Source of the DNA: Fragum whitleyi
Lineage: Eukaryota; Mollusca; Bivalvia; Cardiida; Cardiidae
Reading direction: 5' to 3'
DNA: 64,000 nt
Assembly: GCA_948146395.1 (NCBI GenBank)
Contig: OX411543.1
Coordinates: 18,799,363 to 18,863,362 of the forward strand
The notes beneath the pieces were generated by a model. That model had not been told where the DNA came from. It did no database searches and saw nothing but the letters and a program-made list of their open reading frames with translations. The first letter of the stretch is position 1. Each line of letters starts with the position of its first letter. Shown here in pieces: positions 23,301 through 34,339 of the stretch. A program made the translations under genes and the position numbers.

Positions 23301-24311
23301 TTAAGGATAAGTCTTTCTCTCAGATGGAGGAGAGTTCCTTTGCCTACTTGCCATAAGTCTTGATGTGTTACTATACCACAACAAGCTTTTCACCGCATCC
23401 TCTAATGTAGCAGGCTGCAAATTCATTGTAGACTGACCCGCCTCTCTATCATTGCATCCTTGTAAGAATTTTATGACTAATTCTCTCTGGACTACATGGT
23501 CAGGTAGGTTTTCAAATGCTAGAACCCCTATCACAGAAACTCTATCTGCCCAATCCTTTACTGACTCATCAGAATTTTGGTGCAGATAACCAAACTCTAC
23601 CCTATAGGACTCTGGTAAGTCAGGATGTCTTAATCTCCTTTCGAGACTATCCACTACATCAAAATATTCCATTTGTGGATATCTCTCGGTCAACATTGCA
23701 AAGTACTCACTTGCTTTCCGCTTCAGACAGAAGCACAAAATATATTTCCTTTGAGAACCAGTCCAGTGCTGTTCATTTGCATAAGACGTGAATTCTGTAA
23801 AGAACGCATTCCAAGACCTGGAACCATCAAGGAAAATTTTGAGCGGGGCACCTGATGATGTACTCCTCAGGGTGTCATGTATTGGCCAATTCGACTTGAG
23901 CCAATCACCACAATATTTTGGTGGAGCCCCTTGATATTCATAATAGGATGGAACTTTCCGTCTAGTCTCCCCCCTATCTTGTTGATTGGGTGGCATGCTA
24001 CTACTACAATAACTCTGCCCCCATGAAGCTTGTGCATATTGCTTTTGATTAGCATTTGCTTTTCTCGAGGTGTCCCCTTGTTTGGAACCCGCCTTTGATG
24101 CAGCAGGCAGTCCATCGTATGGGGTAAAGTCAAATGCATCTATTATTTCTTGCGTGACTCGTAAGTAAGGGATATCATGGATATTATCCTGATCAATATT
24201 TCCCTCCTTTTCTCGGAATTCATAAATACGCCACCATAACCTCTCACCGATTCCTCTCACTTCCTGCAACTGGTCCAAGTCACAATAATTAATATAAATT
24301 TTATGCTCCAT
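23301..24311 (-). CDS. Gag-like protein with N-terminal helix-hairpin-helix
   Basis: About 336 residues from the ATG at 24311, which sits in an ACCATGG context; the frame is open slightly further upstream. Residues 5-33 hold a ComEA-like helix-hairpin-helix (N8, D11-L12, L15, then VRGIGERLWWRIYEFR), which in general binds DNA. From about residue 155 the sequence fits the retrotransposon Gag capsid fold of Ty3/gypsy type (W-x-AFFTEF, W-x-G-x-QRKYIL, YFDVVDSLERRL, YRVEFGYLHQ, ESVKDWADRV). A basic, Gln/Ser-rich linker joins the two. No polymerase lies downstream. A TTTTTGATTCCTTTT tract and CCAG just upstream could be a 3' splice site. It may be a gag-only retroelement or a co-opted gag gene. 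Confidence 0.65.
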   Translation of the reverse strand: MEHKIYINYCDLDQLQEVRGIGERLWWRIYEFREKEGNIDQDNIHDIPYLRVTQEIIDAFDFTPYDGLPAASKAGSKQGDTSRKANANQKQYAQASWGQSYCSSSMPPNQQDRGETRRKVPSYYEYQGAPPKYCGDWLKSNWPIHDTLRSTSSGAPLKIFLDGSRSWNAFFTEFTSYANEQHWTGSQRKYILCFCLKRKASEYFAMLTERYPQMEYFDVVDSLERRLRHPDLPESYRVEFGYLHQNSDESVKDWADRVSVIGVLAFENLPDHVVQRELVIKFLQGCNDREAGQSTMNLQPATLEDAVKSLLWYSNTSRLMASRQRNSPPSERKTYP

Positions 24312-24399
24312 GGTAAGCCTGGTATTGCCAAAAGGAATCAAAAATTAAAATGATGAAAATAATGAATTACTTAGCTAATTAATTGAAAAGCTAATTTGA

Positions 24400-25075
24400 T
24401 TAATAGTCATCCGCTTTTTCGGAAGTCAGATGTATTATAATTCCGCTTATAATTGAAGTCCAAATTAAATCTACTCTGAATTTAAGATGCTGTCTCAAAT
24501 AGCTATTGTTAATGAAGTTTATAAATAAGTAAGCCTATGAATAATGCCAGTGTGATTTTATTTTAGAAATGAGTATTATCGGTGCTTTGAAATGAGTTTT
24601 TAACAATAGTCGGTACTGTCGGCACTTTCAAAATAGTCGCCGAAAACCATCAATTTTAATCTGCTTTTCAACAAGTCAGATTGCAATCACCATACAAGTT
24701 TGCTTTTCTTTGGAAGTCAAACTAATATGTTTTGTCTTATATGGAGATCTGCTTTTCGTAACCCAAGTCAAATCTCAAAAGACAATAAAATGTTTTCAGT
24801 GCTTTTAGTCCTTTGAAAATGATCAGTCTAAAAATAGTACCGATATAATTTCCAAATTAGTTTGTAAAGTCCGCTTTTCAAGTTAAGTCAGACAATTACC
24901 TGTTTAAATTACTCCAGTAATTCTGGTTTGCTCTCAGTACTTTCGGTGCTTTGAAAATAAGCATCCGAAAACTTTCTCCAAAGTCGCTTCGTCAAAATCC
25001 ACTTTTTGGTAAGTCGGATCACAAAATCTGCTCAGAAGTCTGCTTTTCATGTAAGTCAGACTAATCTTCCTCCTC
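24400..25075 (-). repeat. Leader array upstream of the Gag-like gene
   Basis: About eight degenerate copies of a phrase that on the + strand reads CTGCTTTTC, a few bases, then AAGTCAGA. They lie near 24411, 24442, 24661, 24701, 24750, 24872, 24999 and 25041. A second phrase, GGTGCTTTGAAA, recurs between them. Spacing is irregular. On the coding strand this is the 5' leader of the Gag-like gene. Confidence 0.55.
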
Positions 25076-25079
25076 TCCC

Positions 25080-27091
25080 CTTCCTGGAAATGATGTAGTA
25101 GGTACCCAGGGAAAGAGCAGATGACAAAAGTTAAATTGCAATTTTAGAAAATTCCATTGCCAAAGATATAATTTTGAAATTTAGATAACGTCTGCAGATG
25201 GCTTGAAAAACTAATTTTGAATACCAAAAGATGTGTTGGAAAACACCCCTGGGACCTGAAATGGACTAGTCTAAAATCTTCGAATGACAAAGGGAGACAA
25301 TTCAAGGTCCGCGAAAACTGACAATACAAAGGGTCAGAGACGGGAGGGGTAAAATCCATAACAGGTTTTAGACTAATAGAGGTATTTCACGTAATTATCT
25401 CCCTTGCGTACTCTTCAGTCAAACTGACATAACAATGCAAACGAGGGGGCATCCTTCCTTTCCCCACTCTATATTTCATTGAAATTTATCCGAATAAATC
25501 AGTCGATTACAACTATTAATAAAATAGATCATCAAACTTTTATAATTCAAAACAATACTTAAATGTCATTAGAAACTACTTCGACTGCTTTTAGGAATTC
25601 TTATTTTTGAACATTGAAAAAAGCGACGAGATAAATCTTCAGTATTTTTCTACTTGATGAATTTATATTTTTTGGTCGAAACAGATATCCTTCACTGAAA
25701 ATCTACCGTTTTCAGAAAACACTTCAGAAAACACTTTGATATGATAGTTTGTTTGGATTTCTTTCATTTTGACTATTCATTTTCATCAATTCAATACTAG
25801 TAATTGCATAATTGTTCGTCACAACTTGTCGATCGTAAATAATTAACGAAATATTACAAAAAATATTAATAATTATAATAAAGAGATATTAAAAAAAACA
25901 GACACCAAAAACGACAGACGACAGAATGCAATTTCGACACGTGTTTATATTTTTCCTCTAACGAAAAATAAAAGAAAAGCGAAAACATATCGAGAGATAA
26001 AGATAATGTGAAAAGGGGAGAACTAATTCAATCGCAGTTTTATTATTACGGTTTATCATTATTTTGTTATTGATTCAAATTAAAAAAAATTACTTATATT
26101 GGGAATGGCTTTTAAATACATTGGAAACGTGCATTTCACTGTTTCAAAATTAATGATTTTGTAATTTGTAGTACTGAGTTTATCCTTCTTTTCGCGCAGT
26201 CTTTTTTTTAACACTCACCAATTACGAATCCAATTAAATTTCCAAATTCATGAATTATTGAACGCACAAAAATACCTTTTATGAATATATCTTCATCATT
26301 AGGATGTGATAGAAGTTAAATACGATTACGTAATACCATATGTCACATAGGACGCTTAATTGTCACCAGTACAATGTTTATTTAGCGCATGTGTTGTAAC
26401 TTATGACTGCTGCTTTAGTGTTTTACCGCTCTTTGATCTGGGGTTTATGGTATATTGAAAAACCCTTTCTAAAATCATAAACACACATGAAGATTAAAGT
26501 CAACCCTTCCTTTTTTTTCATCTTAGTTTTTTCAAGCGATTCGAAAAACAACAGTGCTGCAAGGGACTTGTGCTAAAATATTTCAACGATTCTAATGAAG
26601 TATTAGATATATGGCCACTATACGATAAAAAAACATGAACATTACTTAAACTAATACTGGTATTTCTGTGCTATTTACAAAATACGGCGTATTAATCTAT
26701 TTATTACACGTATTATTATTTGCTATTTCCTAAGTATGAATTTTTCTTGTGGAATAAAAAAAAAAAAACGCTCTTGTAAAAAGATAACATGTTTCACAAA
26801 GAAACTTATATTGCTCGGTCAAAATATCACATAGGCTTACTTTTCCACAATCATGATCCACAAAGTGAAAGATCGTCAATGTGTTGGTTTCAGTTTTCTC
26901 TTTTTGCCACGAAGTTTCAACAACGCGGTGGTGTATTTGGTTGGAATATGCGCTCAGCGGTTTATTTTTCTTTTTTTTTATTATTACTTTTTTCAAGAAT
27001 ACATTTCCTTGTCTCAGTGTGTTGATAACGATGTGATGGTAAATATGTTCTATTCAAAGAAATTTATATAATACTATAAAAAGAAATAATA
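25080..27091. other. Intergenic, no gene recognised
   Basis: Very AT-rich with homopolymer runs. Short open frames only, none recognisable. If the Gag-like element has a 5' LTR it should lie near the left part of this stretch, but I could not match it to a downstream copy. Confidence 0.35.
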
Positions 27092-27633
27092 TGTTACGTG
27101 CCAATGTAACACGAACCAAGAAGCCAGCAACAAACTTTACAATTAACAATATTTATTGACAATAATACCAGAATTATTGACAATATGAAATTAATACAAA
27201 AACAATTTACAATACCTTGAATGTTTAATCCTAAAGTTTTAATTTTAGATCCAATTTAATTAAGTTCCTGGTCCACAAATAATAAGTCCAATAATATCCA
27301 AATTTAAAATTAAACACGCTTTCAAACACACTTTTAAGATAACGAGAAATCCCCTTTTAGTTTAACACAGTACTACTAAATGAAACCATAAGTCTAAAAC
27401 AAGTGAACCAAGAATGCTGTAGGAACCCCTTTATATAATACTATAGAACAATCTGGAATAGTATAGAACATAAGAATACTCTAGAGTCTGAATCACCTTC
27501 CAAAAGGCCTTTCTAGAAAGATCTACATAATTCTACATACATTTACCCAACAGAATCAAGAGATAAGAAAATTCCCAGTCTAAAAATAGACACGGTAAAT
27601 ACCATTAGGTTTATTTATAGCTTATACATAACA
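27092..27633 (-). repeat. 3' LTR of the Ty3/gypsy-like element
   Basis: On the minus strand it starts TGTTATGTATAAG and ends GGCACGTAACA, so the ends are TGTTA...TAACA. Immediately upstream of it is a polypurine tract, CAAGGGGGAAAG (complement at 27634-27645). Inside are a TATATAAAG promoter-like box (complement near 27430) and an AATAAA signal (complement near 27150), in the order expected for U3-R. The 5' LTR is not in the window. Confidence 0.75.
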
Positions 27634-27907
27634 CTTTCCCCCTTGAAAGAAAAAAGAAAGGTTTATGAAATAAATCTTTCTTTTTGTATTATCTTTAGCA
27701 TATACAATGATAATATACTTTACATAATTGATAATATCATGATCTGTTGAAACACCTCAGCACATCTAGCATGAAAACACAAACAATTTTCATCAAAAGA
27801 ATTGAAAAAGAGATATATATACAAACATATATACATATAAACAAAAAATATAGTGAAATGGTACTGTTAAATTCAATTTTATATTAAAGATAAGACAATT
27901 CAAAATT

Positions 27908-29641
27908 TTAGACTCTTGACAGAGCATCTGGTAAAATATTGTCTTTTCCTTTAATGTGTCTTACATCAAGATCAAATTCTTGAAGTGACAAACTCCACCT
28001 CAATAATCTTTGGTTCTTACTCTTAAGTTTGTGAAGAAAACTTAAGGGATTGTGGTCACTGAATACAACTATAGGAGAAGTTGCAGATGTTAAATAAACT
28101 TCAAAATGTTGGATTGCCAAAATCAGAGCAAGACATTCCTTTTCAATGGTGGAGTAGTTTCTCTGATGTTTGTTTAATTTTTTAGAATAATAACAAACTG
28201 GATGATCTATACCATCATCGTCTTCTTGCAAAAGAACAGCACCAACACCAACATCACTTGCATCAACAGCTAATTTAAAACATTTGTCAAAATCAGGTGC
28301 TAAAAGAACTGGTGTGCTCTTAAGTATGGCTTTTAAGCGATCAAAGGCAACTTGACAGTTATCATTCCATTTGAACTTAACATTTTTCTTTAATAAATTT
28401 GTTAAAGGTTCAGCTATTATAGAAAAATTCTTACAAAACTTTCTATAGTAGCCAGCCATACCAAGAAATCGCATCAGTTGCTTTTTAGTAGCAGGCACAG
28501 GAAACTCAGAGATAGCATTGACCTTAGATTCTAAAGGTTTAACTTGACCCTGTCCCACAAGATGTCCTAAGAAAGTAACAGTAGCATGACAAAATTCTGT
28601 TTTTCCCAGATTAACAGTCAATTTTGCATCACTGAGACGGTCGAAGAATTGTTTGATTCTTTGAAGGTGGTCACTCCATGTATCTGTATAGATGATGACA
28701 TCATCAATGTATGCGTCACAGCCATCTAAGCCAGCTATAACCATATTTACAAGCCGCTGAAACGTCACAGGAGAATTTTTCATCCCAAACGGCATAACTT
28801 TGTACTGGTACAGACCAGTTGGAGTAGCAAATGCTGATACTTCTTTAGCCCTATCAGTGAGCGGAACTTGCCAGAATCCTTTGAGAAGGTCAAATTTGGT
28901 GACATATTTAGAATTACCGACTTTGTCAATACAGTCATCAATTCTTGGTATTGGAAAAAAGTCAGTTTTTGTCACAGAGTTCACTTTTCGATAGTCAGTA
29001 CACATTCTGTATGTTCCATTTGGCTTTGGAACTAATATACATGGTGAACTGTAATTACTTTGGCTGGGTTCAATAAAGTCATTCTCCAATAAGTAATTCA
29101 CTTCATCTTGAAGGGCTTTTTGTTTCACTGGATTCATTCTATAAGGATGTTGTTTTATTGGTTGAGAATCTTCCACAATGACATCATGATATATTTTATC
29201 AGTTCTTGTGGGGATGTCAGGAAACAAGTGTTTATATTCATTAATCAACTGTTTTAGCTCTTCTTGTTGAGATGGCTCCAAATGTGAAAGTTTGTCGTCA
29301 AGATTCTTTCGTATTTCAGAGTTCTCAAGTTTAGGCGGACCAGGAACAGATTTTTCACTAAAGTCTGAACTAACTTCTGATTCAATTACATTTGATTCTT
29401 GTGGGACAGTGTTTATAACTGTAATTGGTTTTGAAATAGAGCTATCTCTGTCAAAATACTTTCTTAGCATGTTCACATGACACAATTGTTTATTTTTACG
29501 CCTTCCGGGAGTATTGATGATATAATTCAAATCACTTGTTTTCTTATCAATAGTATACGGGCCATAAAATCTTGCCTGTAAGGGTCGGCCAGGTATTGGC
29601 AAAAGAGCAAGGACTTTATCACCTGGTTCAAAGATCTTCTT
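27908..29641 (-). CDS. Ty3/gypsy-like Pol fragment with integrase C-terminus before RT and RNase H
   Basis: Open on the minus strand; the frame is intact from about 29641 (no ATG, so 5'-truncated). The first residues are an integrase C-terminal GPY/F module (ARFYGPYTI, then CHVNMLRKYF), then a spacer. The RT follows (VPKPNGTYRMCTDYRKVN, KFDLLKGFWQVPL, MPFGMKNSP, catalytic YIDD at residues 298-301 counted from 29602) and then RNase H (VDAS, IEKE, FSDHNP, ending NILPDALSR). The stop is about 275 bp from the LTR, so no integrase follows RNase H. This Ty1/copia-like order within a gypsy-type enzyme is known from Gmr1-type elements. All visible catalytic residues are present, but gag, protease and most of the integrase are missing. 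Confidence 0.85.
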   Translation of the reverse strand, partial: KKIFEPGDKVLALLPIPGRPLQARFYGPYTIDKKTSDLNYIINTPGRRKNKQLCHVNMLRKYFDRDSSISKPITVINTVPQESNVIESEVSSDFSEKSVPGPPKLENSEIRKNLDDKLSHLEPSQQEELKQLINEYKHLFPDIPTRTDKIYHDVIVEDSQPIKQHPYRMNPVKQKALQDEVNYLLENDFIEPSQSNYSSPCILVPKPNGTYRMCTDYRKVNSVTKTDFFPIPRIDDCIDKVGNSKYVTKFDLLKGFWQVPLTDRAKEVSAFATPTGLYQYKVMPFGMKNSPVTFQRLVNMVIAGLDGCDAYIDDVIIYTDTWSDHLQRIKQFFDRLSDAKLTVNLGKTEFCHATVTFLGHLVGQGQVKPLESKVNAISEFPVPATKKQLMRFLGMAGYYRKFCKNFSIIAEPLTNLLKKNVKFKWNDNCQVAFDRLKAILKSTPVLLAPDFDKCFKLAVDASDVGVGAVLLQEDDDGIDHPVCYYSKKLNKHQRNYSTIEKECLALILAIQHFEVYLTSATSPIVVFSDHNPLSFLHKLKSKNQRLLRWSLSLQEFDLDVRHIKGKDNILPDALSRV

Positions 29642-29769
29642 TGGCTCAGTGGTAGAGCATTGGACTTGTAAACCATATATTTGAATATTGTTGTCCGCGT
29701 GAGTTCGAGACGGGCTCGCAGCGGATATTTTTCAGCTATGCTCCGGTTTAGGACAGTTCGTACGTAACA
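29642..29769 (+). other. tRNA-like segment at the truncation point of the gypsy fragment
   Basis: TGGCTCAGTGG (29642-29652) fits an A box, GAGTTCGAGAC (29701-29711) a B box, and CTTGTAA looks like an anticodon loop (TGT, Thr). The stem pairing is poor and the segment between the boxes is long. It may be a SINE head or part of an LTR that ends at 29769; the evidence does not decide. Confidence 0.4.
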
Positions 29770-29787
29770 TGGGGGCTCGTCCGGGAT
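29770..29787 (+). promoter_or_regulatory. Primer-binding site complementary to tRNA-Pro 3' end
   Basis: TGGGGGCTCGTCCGGGAT is the complement of the last 18 bases of tRNA-Pro including CCA. It is the standard proline primer site of many retroviruses and LTR elements. Because the non-encoded CCA is part of the match, this is not a tRNA gene. It is preceded by GTAACA, which could be the end of an LTR. It is on the + strand, opposite to the neighbouring gypsy fragment. Confidence 0.65.
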
Positions 29788-30190
29788 TGGCCATTGAGCC
29801 ATATATGTCGGCATTGTACCGACTTGGTTAGTGCAGAAAGCACATTACTGCCTTATGTGTAAAAATAACTTTGATATCGTTTATAATGACTAGATTTTGT
29901 GGTTTAAAATATACTATTTTACTATAAACTTTTATTGGACTAAAATGACTTGCCCCCTCGTTTGTATAAGGGGCAGAGTCGAGAGATTTCCGCGCTTGCG
30001 CAGACTTATGTGAAATAGGTCTATTTGTTTGCTGAATTCAAGCAACGGAAATGGCCGAAAAATTTTGCGGTAAACAAACAAAGAAAAAACGACCAATGTC
30101 GAATTTCAAAACCACGAAGGCCTAAAAATCAACCAAAGACCGTAGTTGCATTATTGACATTGATGAATCAATTCACTTATCCTCAGTGAA

Positions 30191-30361
30191 ATGATACATC
30201 CACATCAACAACAAAGAGAAAAGTCCTGGATGTCTAGACGACTAGAAAAACAATTTGGCAACCCTGCCACCCAGTTTCTCCGTCGCTTCAACCCAGCAAG
30301 GTATCCCGGGCAATCCGACCGCAAACGCGATCCGAACTGCTCGCAAGCGCCACTGTTGTAA
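30191..30361 (+). pseudogene. Short truncated frame, possible start of a gag gene
   Basis: An ATG at 30191 opens 56 codons of basic, coding-like sequence (SRRLEKQFGNPATQFLRRFN). The frame runs into the short TIR element E at 30351-30354 and stops at its fourth base triplet. It lies about 400 bp after a proline-tRNA primer site on the same strand, the usual place for a gag start. Too short to assign. Confidence 0.3.
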
Positions 30362-30602
30362 AATCGGGTACTTACCTCAGCTTTGACCTGGTATTATTCC
30401 TCCAGAATAAACCAGCAAAGAGTCTTGGCAGTTCCGTACAACCCTAGGCTTCTTATTTCTCGTACCCGAGGCACAAATCACATTGTGTTGGCTTCCATAT
30501 TAGATCTTCGATTACGTCGTCATCATGTGACGTCGCGTGCTGCTAAAACCCGGGAAATCGGCCGGCAAATCAGCGCCGCCGTTCCGGGAGAACCAACCAC
30601 TA

Positions 30603-31905
30603 CGTCTACGGCTACATTATACTGCTGACAATCTTTTCCAGATTATTAATAGCAGGCGCGTTGTCTTGGAACAGCTGTTAATGAATATTAAAAGTGAATA
30701 TTTTGGTTAGGGTGCTAAAAGATAAAAGGATAGGATATTAGTTTATGTACACGTTAAAAATACTCATTTGCTATGTCAAAATTGGGTAAAGGGGTCAAGC
30801 CTCTCAGCAAAAATACCTAAGCTGGGGCTACACTGGACTTCGTGTGGCAGGCTATTCCATAAGCGGATAGCACGTGGAAAAAAGGAATGAGTATGCTGTT
30901 GGGTTCTAGAAAAAGGTATCAGGCAGTCCAAGTTTCTTGTAGATATAATATGATGATGATCAACATGGACCAAGTTGTGTTTTATTTTATAAAAGAAAAC
31001 TACAGTTGTAATGCTACGCCTCTGCTCCAGTGTCTGCCAGTTAAGTTCCCTGATCATGTTGCTAACACTACTGCAGTATTCATAATCATTCATTACGTAT
31101 CTTGCAGCTAATCTTTGGATCTGTTCAATTTTATAATTAAGGTAATTTTGCCATGGGTGCCAAACTGTTGCACAGTATTCCAGTTGGGGTCTGACATAGG
31201 TCTTATATGCAGTTTCTTTTATTTTCTTGTTGTGTGTTTTCACGTTTCTTTTTATAAAGCGCAGTGAGTTATTTGCTTTGTTTGATATGTTTTCTATGTG
31301 CTTTTTCCAGGACATATCTTGGCTAAGAGTAACTCCAAGATATTTAGAGAACAGGGGTGATTTTAGAACAGTTTCATGTAGTACATATTCATATTGTAGG
31401 GCTTTTTTCTTTCTTGTAATACGTAAGATTTCACACTTTTCAGGATTCAACTCCATGGACCACTCTCTCTCCCATAATTCTAGAGATATAAGATCTTTCT
31501 GTAAAACTTCTGCATCTTGAGTAGTTTTAATGCTACGATAGACAATGGTATCATCTGCAAATAATCTGACATTTGATGAGATAGAATCTGGCAAGTCATT
31601 TATAAAGGCAAGAAAGAGACATGGTCCAAGGACAGAACCCTGGGGAACACCAGATAATACAGGTAATGAATTTGATGTCTTACCCTCGACGACAACTTGC
31701 TGGGATTTTGAACTTAAGAAGTTTCTTATCAAACATACCACCTGATTGTCTATACCCAGCCTGATCATGGCAGTTTTTGCAATAGTTTGTGGTGGTTAAC
31801 TTTGTCGAAGGCCTTGCTGAAGTCCATGATGACTACATCAATTTGTTCCCCATTCTCAAGTTTGTCAAATATTTCTTGTGTGAAACTAATCAGTTGGGAT
31901 TCATC
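30603..31905 (-). pseudogene. LINE B, 3' part: RT from motif A to stop, and tail
   Basis: Minus strand. A short stretch above 31768 encodes MDFSKAFDKVNH (motif A) but is out of frame with the main open frame. The main open frame 31768-30776 carries SGVPQGSVLGPCLF (motif B), RLFADDTIVY (catalytic FADD) and the C-terminal FFPRAIRLWNSLPHE block typical of Jockey/CR1-group LINEs. It ends at 30603 in a tail of GTAGCC-GTAGAC repeats, against the CCAACCACTA of element E. Its upstream part lies at 37236-37700, beyond LINE A. Confidence 0.85.
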
Positions 31906-34339
31906 TACATCTACATCTACTGTTTAACCCAACAATCGATTGCCGATTATAACTGGGTGCGGGTGTGCTAATAACCGGTAAAAGAGCTGTTAAGGAAAGA
32001 GAAGATATTTTACATTGTTAAAATTCTATAAAAGAAGATAGTATGCTACAGTTAAAAAGTAAAAGCAGATAGTAGTTTATACAAGATTGACTGCCGCTAG
32101 TCTTTCGGAGAATATGCCGAGACTAGGGCTGGACTTGACACTAGTTGGTAGAGTGTTCCACTGTTTCACTGTCCTTGGGAAAAAGGAATTAGTGAAGTAT
32201 TGGGTCTTTGAGAACGGAATAAGATAGTGAAGATTTCTTGTTTGTATAAGTTGACTGTTATCTACAGCTATTGTACCAGCTCTTATTTTATAAAATAGTA
32301 TGAGGGAATTATGTAGCCTTCTTTCATGTAGGGATTTCCAGTTAAGGGTGTTAATCATTTGGGTGACACTATTGGTGTAGTTGTAGTCATTCATGACATA
32401 CCTAGCTGCTGATCTTTGCACTCTTTCGATATTATGGGAGTGGGTTTTTTGCCAGGGATGCCATATGCATGAGCAATATTCTAATTGAGGTCTAATATAT
32501 GTGTTATAGGCAGCAGTTTTGACCTGTTTGTTATTGGTCCGTACGTTTCTTTGGATGAAGCGGAGGGTTGATGTTGCTTTTGATGTGATGTTTTCTATGT
32601 GCTTAGACCAATTTAAGTCAGAAGTGATGGTGACACCTAGATACTTGGCTGCATTGGTTGCCTTTAGTTCTGTAATATGAAGTTTGTAAGGGTAGATTAG
32701 TGGATGTCTCTTCCTCGTTATTCTTAAAATTTCACACTTATCAGGGTTAAATTCCATTGACCAGGTTCTCTCCCAGTTTTCTAAGTTATGTAGATCTTGC
32801 TGAAGGTTTAGGGTATCATTTTTTGTGTGGATGGTTAAGTAAACAATAGTATCATCGGCAAACATTCTAGCGTTACATTTGACTGAATCTGGGAGGTCAT
32901 TAATGTATATGAGGAAGAGACAGGGGCCTAGAACTGGTCCCTGAGGGACACCAGAAAGAACTGGAAGTTCACTGGAAAATTGACCTTCTACAGCAACTCT
33001 TTGGGAACGATTACTAAGGAAAGATTTTGATCCAGTTGACAATTTGAGGGTTTATACCGAGTTGCTGTAGTTTGAACAAGAGGGAAAGGTGGTCCACTTT
33101 GTCAAAGGCTTTAGAAAAATCCATGACAACAACATCAGTTTGGTACCCAGATTCCAAGTTGTTGAATAAATCCCTAGTAAAGTTAAGTAGTTGGGTTTCA
33201 CAGCTGTGGCCTGAACGAAAACCATGTTGGAATGGACTGAGAATACTGTTTGTATCGAGGTAGGACATAAGATTTGAAACAATGATATGCTCTAAGAGTT
33301 TAGACGCAATACAGGTAAGGGAGATGGGTCTGTAATTACTGGGCTGGGACTTTTGGCCTTTTTTGAAGACTGGAGCTACAGTGGCTTTCTTCCAGTCTTC
33401 AGGGACAATACCAGTGCGGAGCGACAAATTAAAGATTTCTGCAAGGATGGGGGCTATTTCGTGGCTAAGTTCTTTCAGAATTCGGGGGGATATCTCGTCG
33501 GGCCCACTTGCCTTATGGGGTGATGATCCTTGAAGGAGTTTTTCTACTCCACAGGTGGTGACCACAATTTCGTTCATGTTTGTGTTTGCAGGTTTAAGTA
33601 TCCTAGAGCATAAGTGTGACAGACTGAGGGGTTTTAGGGGGGAGAAAACGGACTCAAATTGTTTATTGAGGACGTTGGCTTTGGAGACCGGGTCGGTATA
33701 TATGACACCCTCTGATTTTAAAGGGGCTATGCCAACATTCTCTTTCTTGTTATGTTTGATATAAGTGTAAAATTTCTTATTCCTGCCTGGTTGGGAGTCA
33801 TGGTTAAATATGATGTTTTCCATGTATGACCAGTAAGAAGACCTTATCAATTTTTGGATGGTAGACTTAAGGGACTTTAACCCTTCTTGCCTACGAGTAT
33901 CGAACTTGTGTTTGAGCTTTGAATAAAGCTTATCACGCTTATGGATAAGTCTTTTCAGTTTAGGGGTTATCCAAGGCAAGTCAGCATGTGGCTTGCAGAT
34001 CTTTGTTGGTATGTGCTTGCTACAGGAGTGGTTGAGGCTATCCTTAAATGACACCCAGGCTTTGTTAGGGTCATCATGATTTGTTTGGAAAAAAATACAG
34101 GAGAAATTGACCATGTCTGATTTGATACTGTCCCAGTTTGTTTTCTTGTAATTTCTAATTGGACGCCTAGGCTGTAGGGGGCGACCCCGGTTTAATTTAA
34201 TTTCATGGAAAATTATGTCATGGTCTGAATTTGCGAGACTGGGAAGGGACTTGGTTTGGTGTACGAGAGACGGGTGGCTAGTGAAGAAAAGGTCCAAGGT
34301 GTTATTTTGCCTGGTAGGGATTTTGACCATTTGCTCTAG
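31906..34339 (-). pseudogene. LINE A, 3' part: EN end, RT and tail
   Basis: Minus strand, same LINE group as LINE B. Frame 34351-33014 holds the end of the endonuclease (KIPTRQNNTLDLFF, SDHDIIFHE), the linker, RT fingers (NYRPISLTCIASK, HGFRSGHSCE) and motif A (MDFSKAFDKVDH). A one-base shift near 33020-33040 separates it from frame 33042-32077 with SGVPQGPVLGPCLF, MFADDTIVY and FFPRTVKQWNTLP. The 3' end carries three GTAGAT repeats at about 31906-31922. The shift and the insertion upstream show it is dead. Confidence 0.85.

Noticed and set aside
29642..29715. Functional tRNA-Thr gene
   Set aside because: A and B boxes and a TGT loop are present, but acceptor and anticodon stems do not pair properly and the spacing is too long.
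19678..30628. Similar + strand frames at 19678-19881 and 30383-30628
   Set aside because: They lie in two copies of the short TIR element E; the similarity comes from the repeat, and indels break any shared frame.
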